Shown: in pieces, positions 5,818 through 6,416 of the stretch | Layout: every line of letters begins with the position of its first letter | How positions within the stretch are numbered: the stretch's first letter is position 1 | DNA from: Solirubrobacteraceae bacterium | GTDB taxonomy: Bacteria > Actinomycetota > Thermoleophilia > Solirubrobacterales > Solirubrobacteraceae | Direction of reading: 5' to 3' | DNA: 6,416 nt | NCBI GenBank assembly: GCA_025455895.1 | Contig: JALOLQ010000092.1 | Coordinates: 1-6,416 of the forward strand | The notes under the pieces: model-generated | What the model was told of the DNA's origin: nothing | Databases searched by the model: none | Seen by the model: the letters and a program-made list of their open reading frames with translations, nothing else | Made by a program: the position numbers and the translations under genes

Positions 5818-6416
5818 ATGGCCGCGATCCGACGTGAACGGGCGGGCGCCGGGATCGAGGTCCTGCGCCTCGACCGCCCCGAGGTGCGCAACGCGCTCGA
5901 CACCGCCACGATCGGCGAGCTGATCGCGGCGCTGGACGCCGCGGCGGCCGACGCCGAGGTGCGCGTGCTCGTCCTCTCGACGACGAGCGCGCGGGCGTTC
6001 TGCGCCGGCGCCGACGTCGGCGAGAGGCTCGACGCGGCCGGCGGCGTGGCGCGGATGGAGGCGTTCGCCACGCTCTACGCGGCGCTCGACGCGTTCCCGG
6101 CGCCGGTCGTCTGCGTCTGCGTGGGCAACTGCGTCGGCGCCGGGGCCGAGCTGGCGGCCGGCAGCGACCTGCGCGTCGGCGGCGACAACCTGAAGCTCGC
6201 GTGGGCGGGCTCGCGGCTCGGCGTGCCCGTCGGCCCGGCGCGGCTGGCGCCGCTGATCGGCGTGAGCCGCGCGAAGGAGCTCGTCTACACCGGCCGCGTC
6301 GTCGGCATGGAGGAGGCGCTGGCGATCGGCCTGCTGCACCGCACCGCGCCCGCCGAGCGCGCGGAGGCGATCGCGATCGAGCTCGCCGGGCAGATCGCGG
6401 CCCATCCGCCCGAGGG
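5818..6416 (+). CDS. Crotonase family protein lacking the second catalytic glutamate, cut off by the window edge
   Basis: The frame stays open from the ATG at 5818 to the window end, giving 199 residues of an expected 250-270; the C-terminal helical part is missing only because the window stops. It is a crotonase-fold acyl-CoA enzyme: RPEVRNALD at 20-28, first oxyanion motif FCAGAD at 61-66, second motif GAGAELA at 107-113. The first catalytic-position glutamate is kept (Glu111). The position matching the second hydratase glutamate (the Gln-Pro-Glu motif in mitochondrial hydratase) reads Trp-Ala-Gly, so Gly131 replaces Glu, and the usual GGTQRL is replaced by VGPARLAPL. Ordinary enoyl-CoA hydration is therefore doubtful; an isomerase, thioesterase, lyase or other crotonase reaction is more likely, with substrate unknown. 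It is clearly distinct from the crotonase at 4201-4980. The start is set by conservation beginning within about 12 residues and by the adjacent -10-like element; no Shine-Dalgarno sequence is present. Confidence 0.88.
   Translation, partial: MAAIRRERAGAGIEVLRLDRPEVRNALDTATIGELIAALDAAAADAEVRVLVLSTTSARAFCAGADVGERLDAAGGVARMEAFATLYAALDAFPAPVVCVCVGNCVGAGAELAAGSDLRVGGDNLKLAWAGSRLGVPVGPARLAPLIGVSRAKELVYTGRVVGMEEALAIGLLHRTAPAERAEAIAIELAGQIAAHPPE

Noticed and set aside
5788..6405. Minus-strand frames opposite the right-end crotonase, including an N-terminal extension of the small membrane protein
   Set aside because: The plus strand encodes conserved crotonase motifs here, and the membrane protein's signal peptide begins exactly at the ATG at 5787.

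Overview
The window is very GC-rich DNA with strong G/C preference at third codon positions, so nearly every coding strand has long open shadow frames opposite it. Gene content suggests a high-GC actinobacterial lineage. The best guess is Thermoleophilia/Solirubrobacterales: a secreted protein ends in an Arg/Lys-rich beta module with paired cysteines of a kind I associate with that group, and the start sites look leaderless. This placement is inference; there is no rRNA or marker gene here.

Layout. Bases 1-142 hold no supported gene, only a 9-bp inverted repeat downstream of the first gene and a possible gene start at the extreme left edge. Three genes lie on the minus strand and are read right to left: a crotonase (enoyl-CoA hydratase-like, 4980 to 4201), a large secreted protein with an Ig-like domain (4147 to 2174), and a two-domain fatty acyl-CoA reductase-type protein (2131 to 143). 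Back-to-back with the crotonase is a small 80-residue protein of unknown function on the plus strand (5072-5314). It is followed by a 13-bp tandem repeat and a perfect 12-bp terminator-like hairpin. Facing it on the minus strand is a 98-residue small membrane protein (5787 to 5491). Only 30 bp from that gene's start, a second crotonase begins on the plus strand at 5818 and runs off the right edge.

How the genes may work together. Two crotonases and a fatty acyl-CoA reductase point to acyl-CoA metabolism: beta-oxidation-type hydration plus reduction of acyl-CoA to fatty aldehyde or alcohol, as in wax-ester or alkyl-lipid synthesis. The secreted protein, the small protein and the membrane protein have no evident link to that chemistry.

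Regulation. Three starts (2131, 4980, 5072) have a TANNNT -10 hexamer exactly 7-8 nt before the ATG and no Shine-Dalgarno sequence, which is the signature of leaderless transcripts. The divergent pair at 5787/5818 has overlapping -10-like elements in a 30-bp gap. No mobile element, CRISPR array, tRNA or rRNA was seen. I found no clear new multi-gene system; the most notable items are the compact leaderless promoters and a crotonase lacking its second catalytic glutamate.
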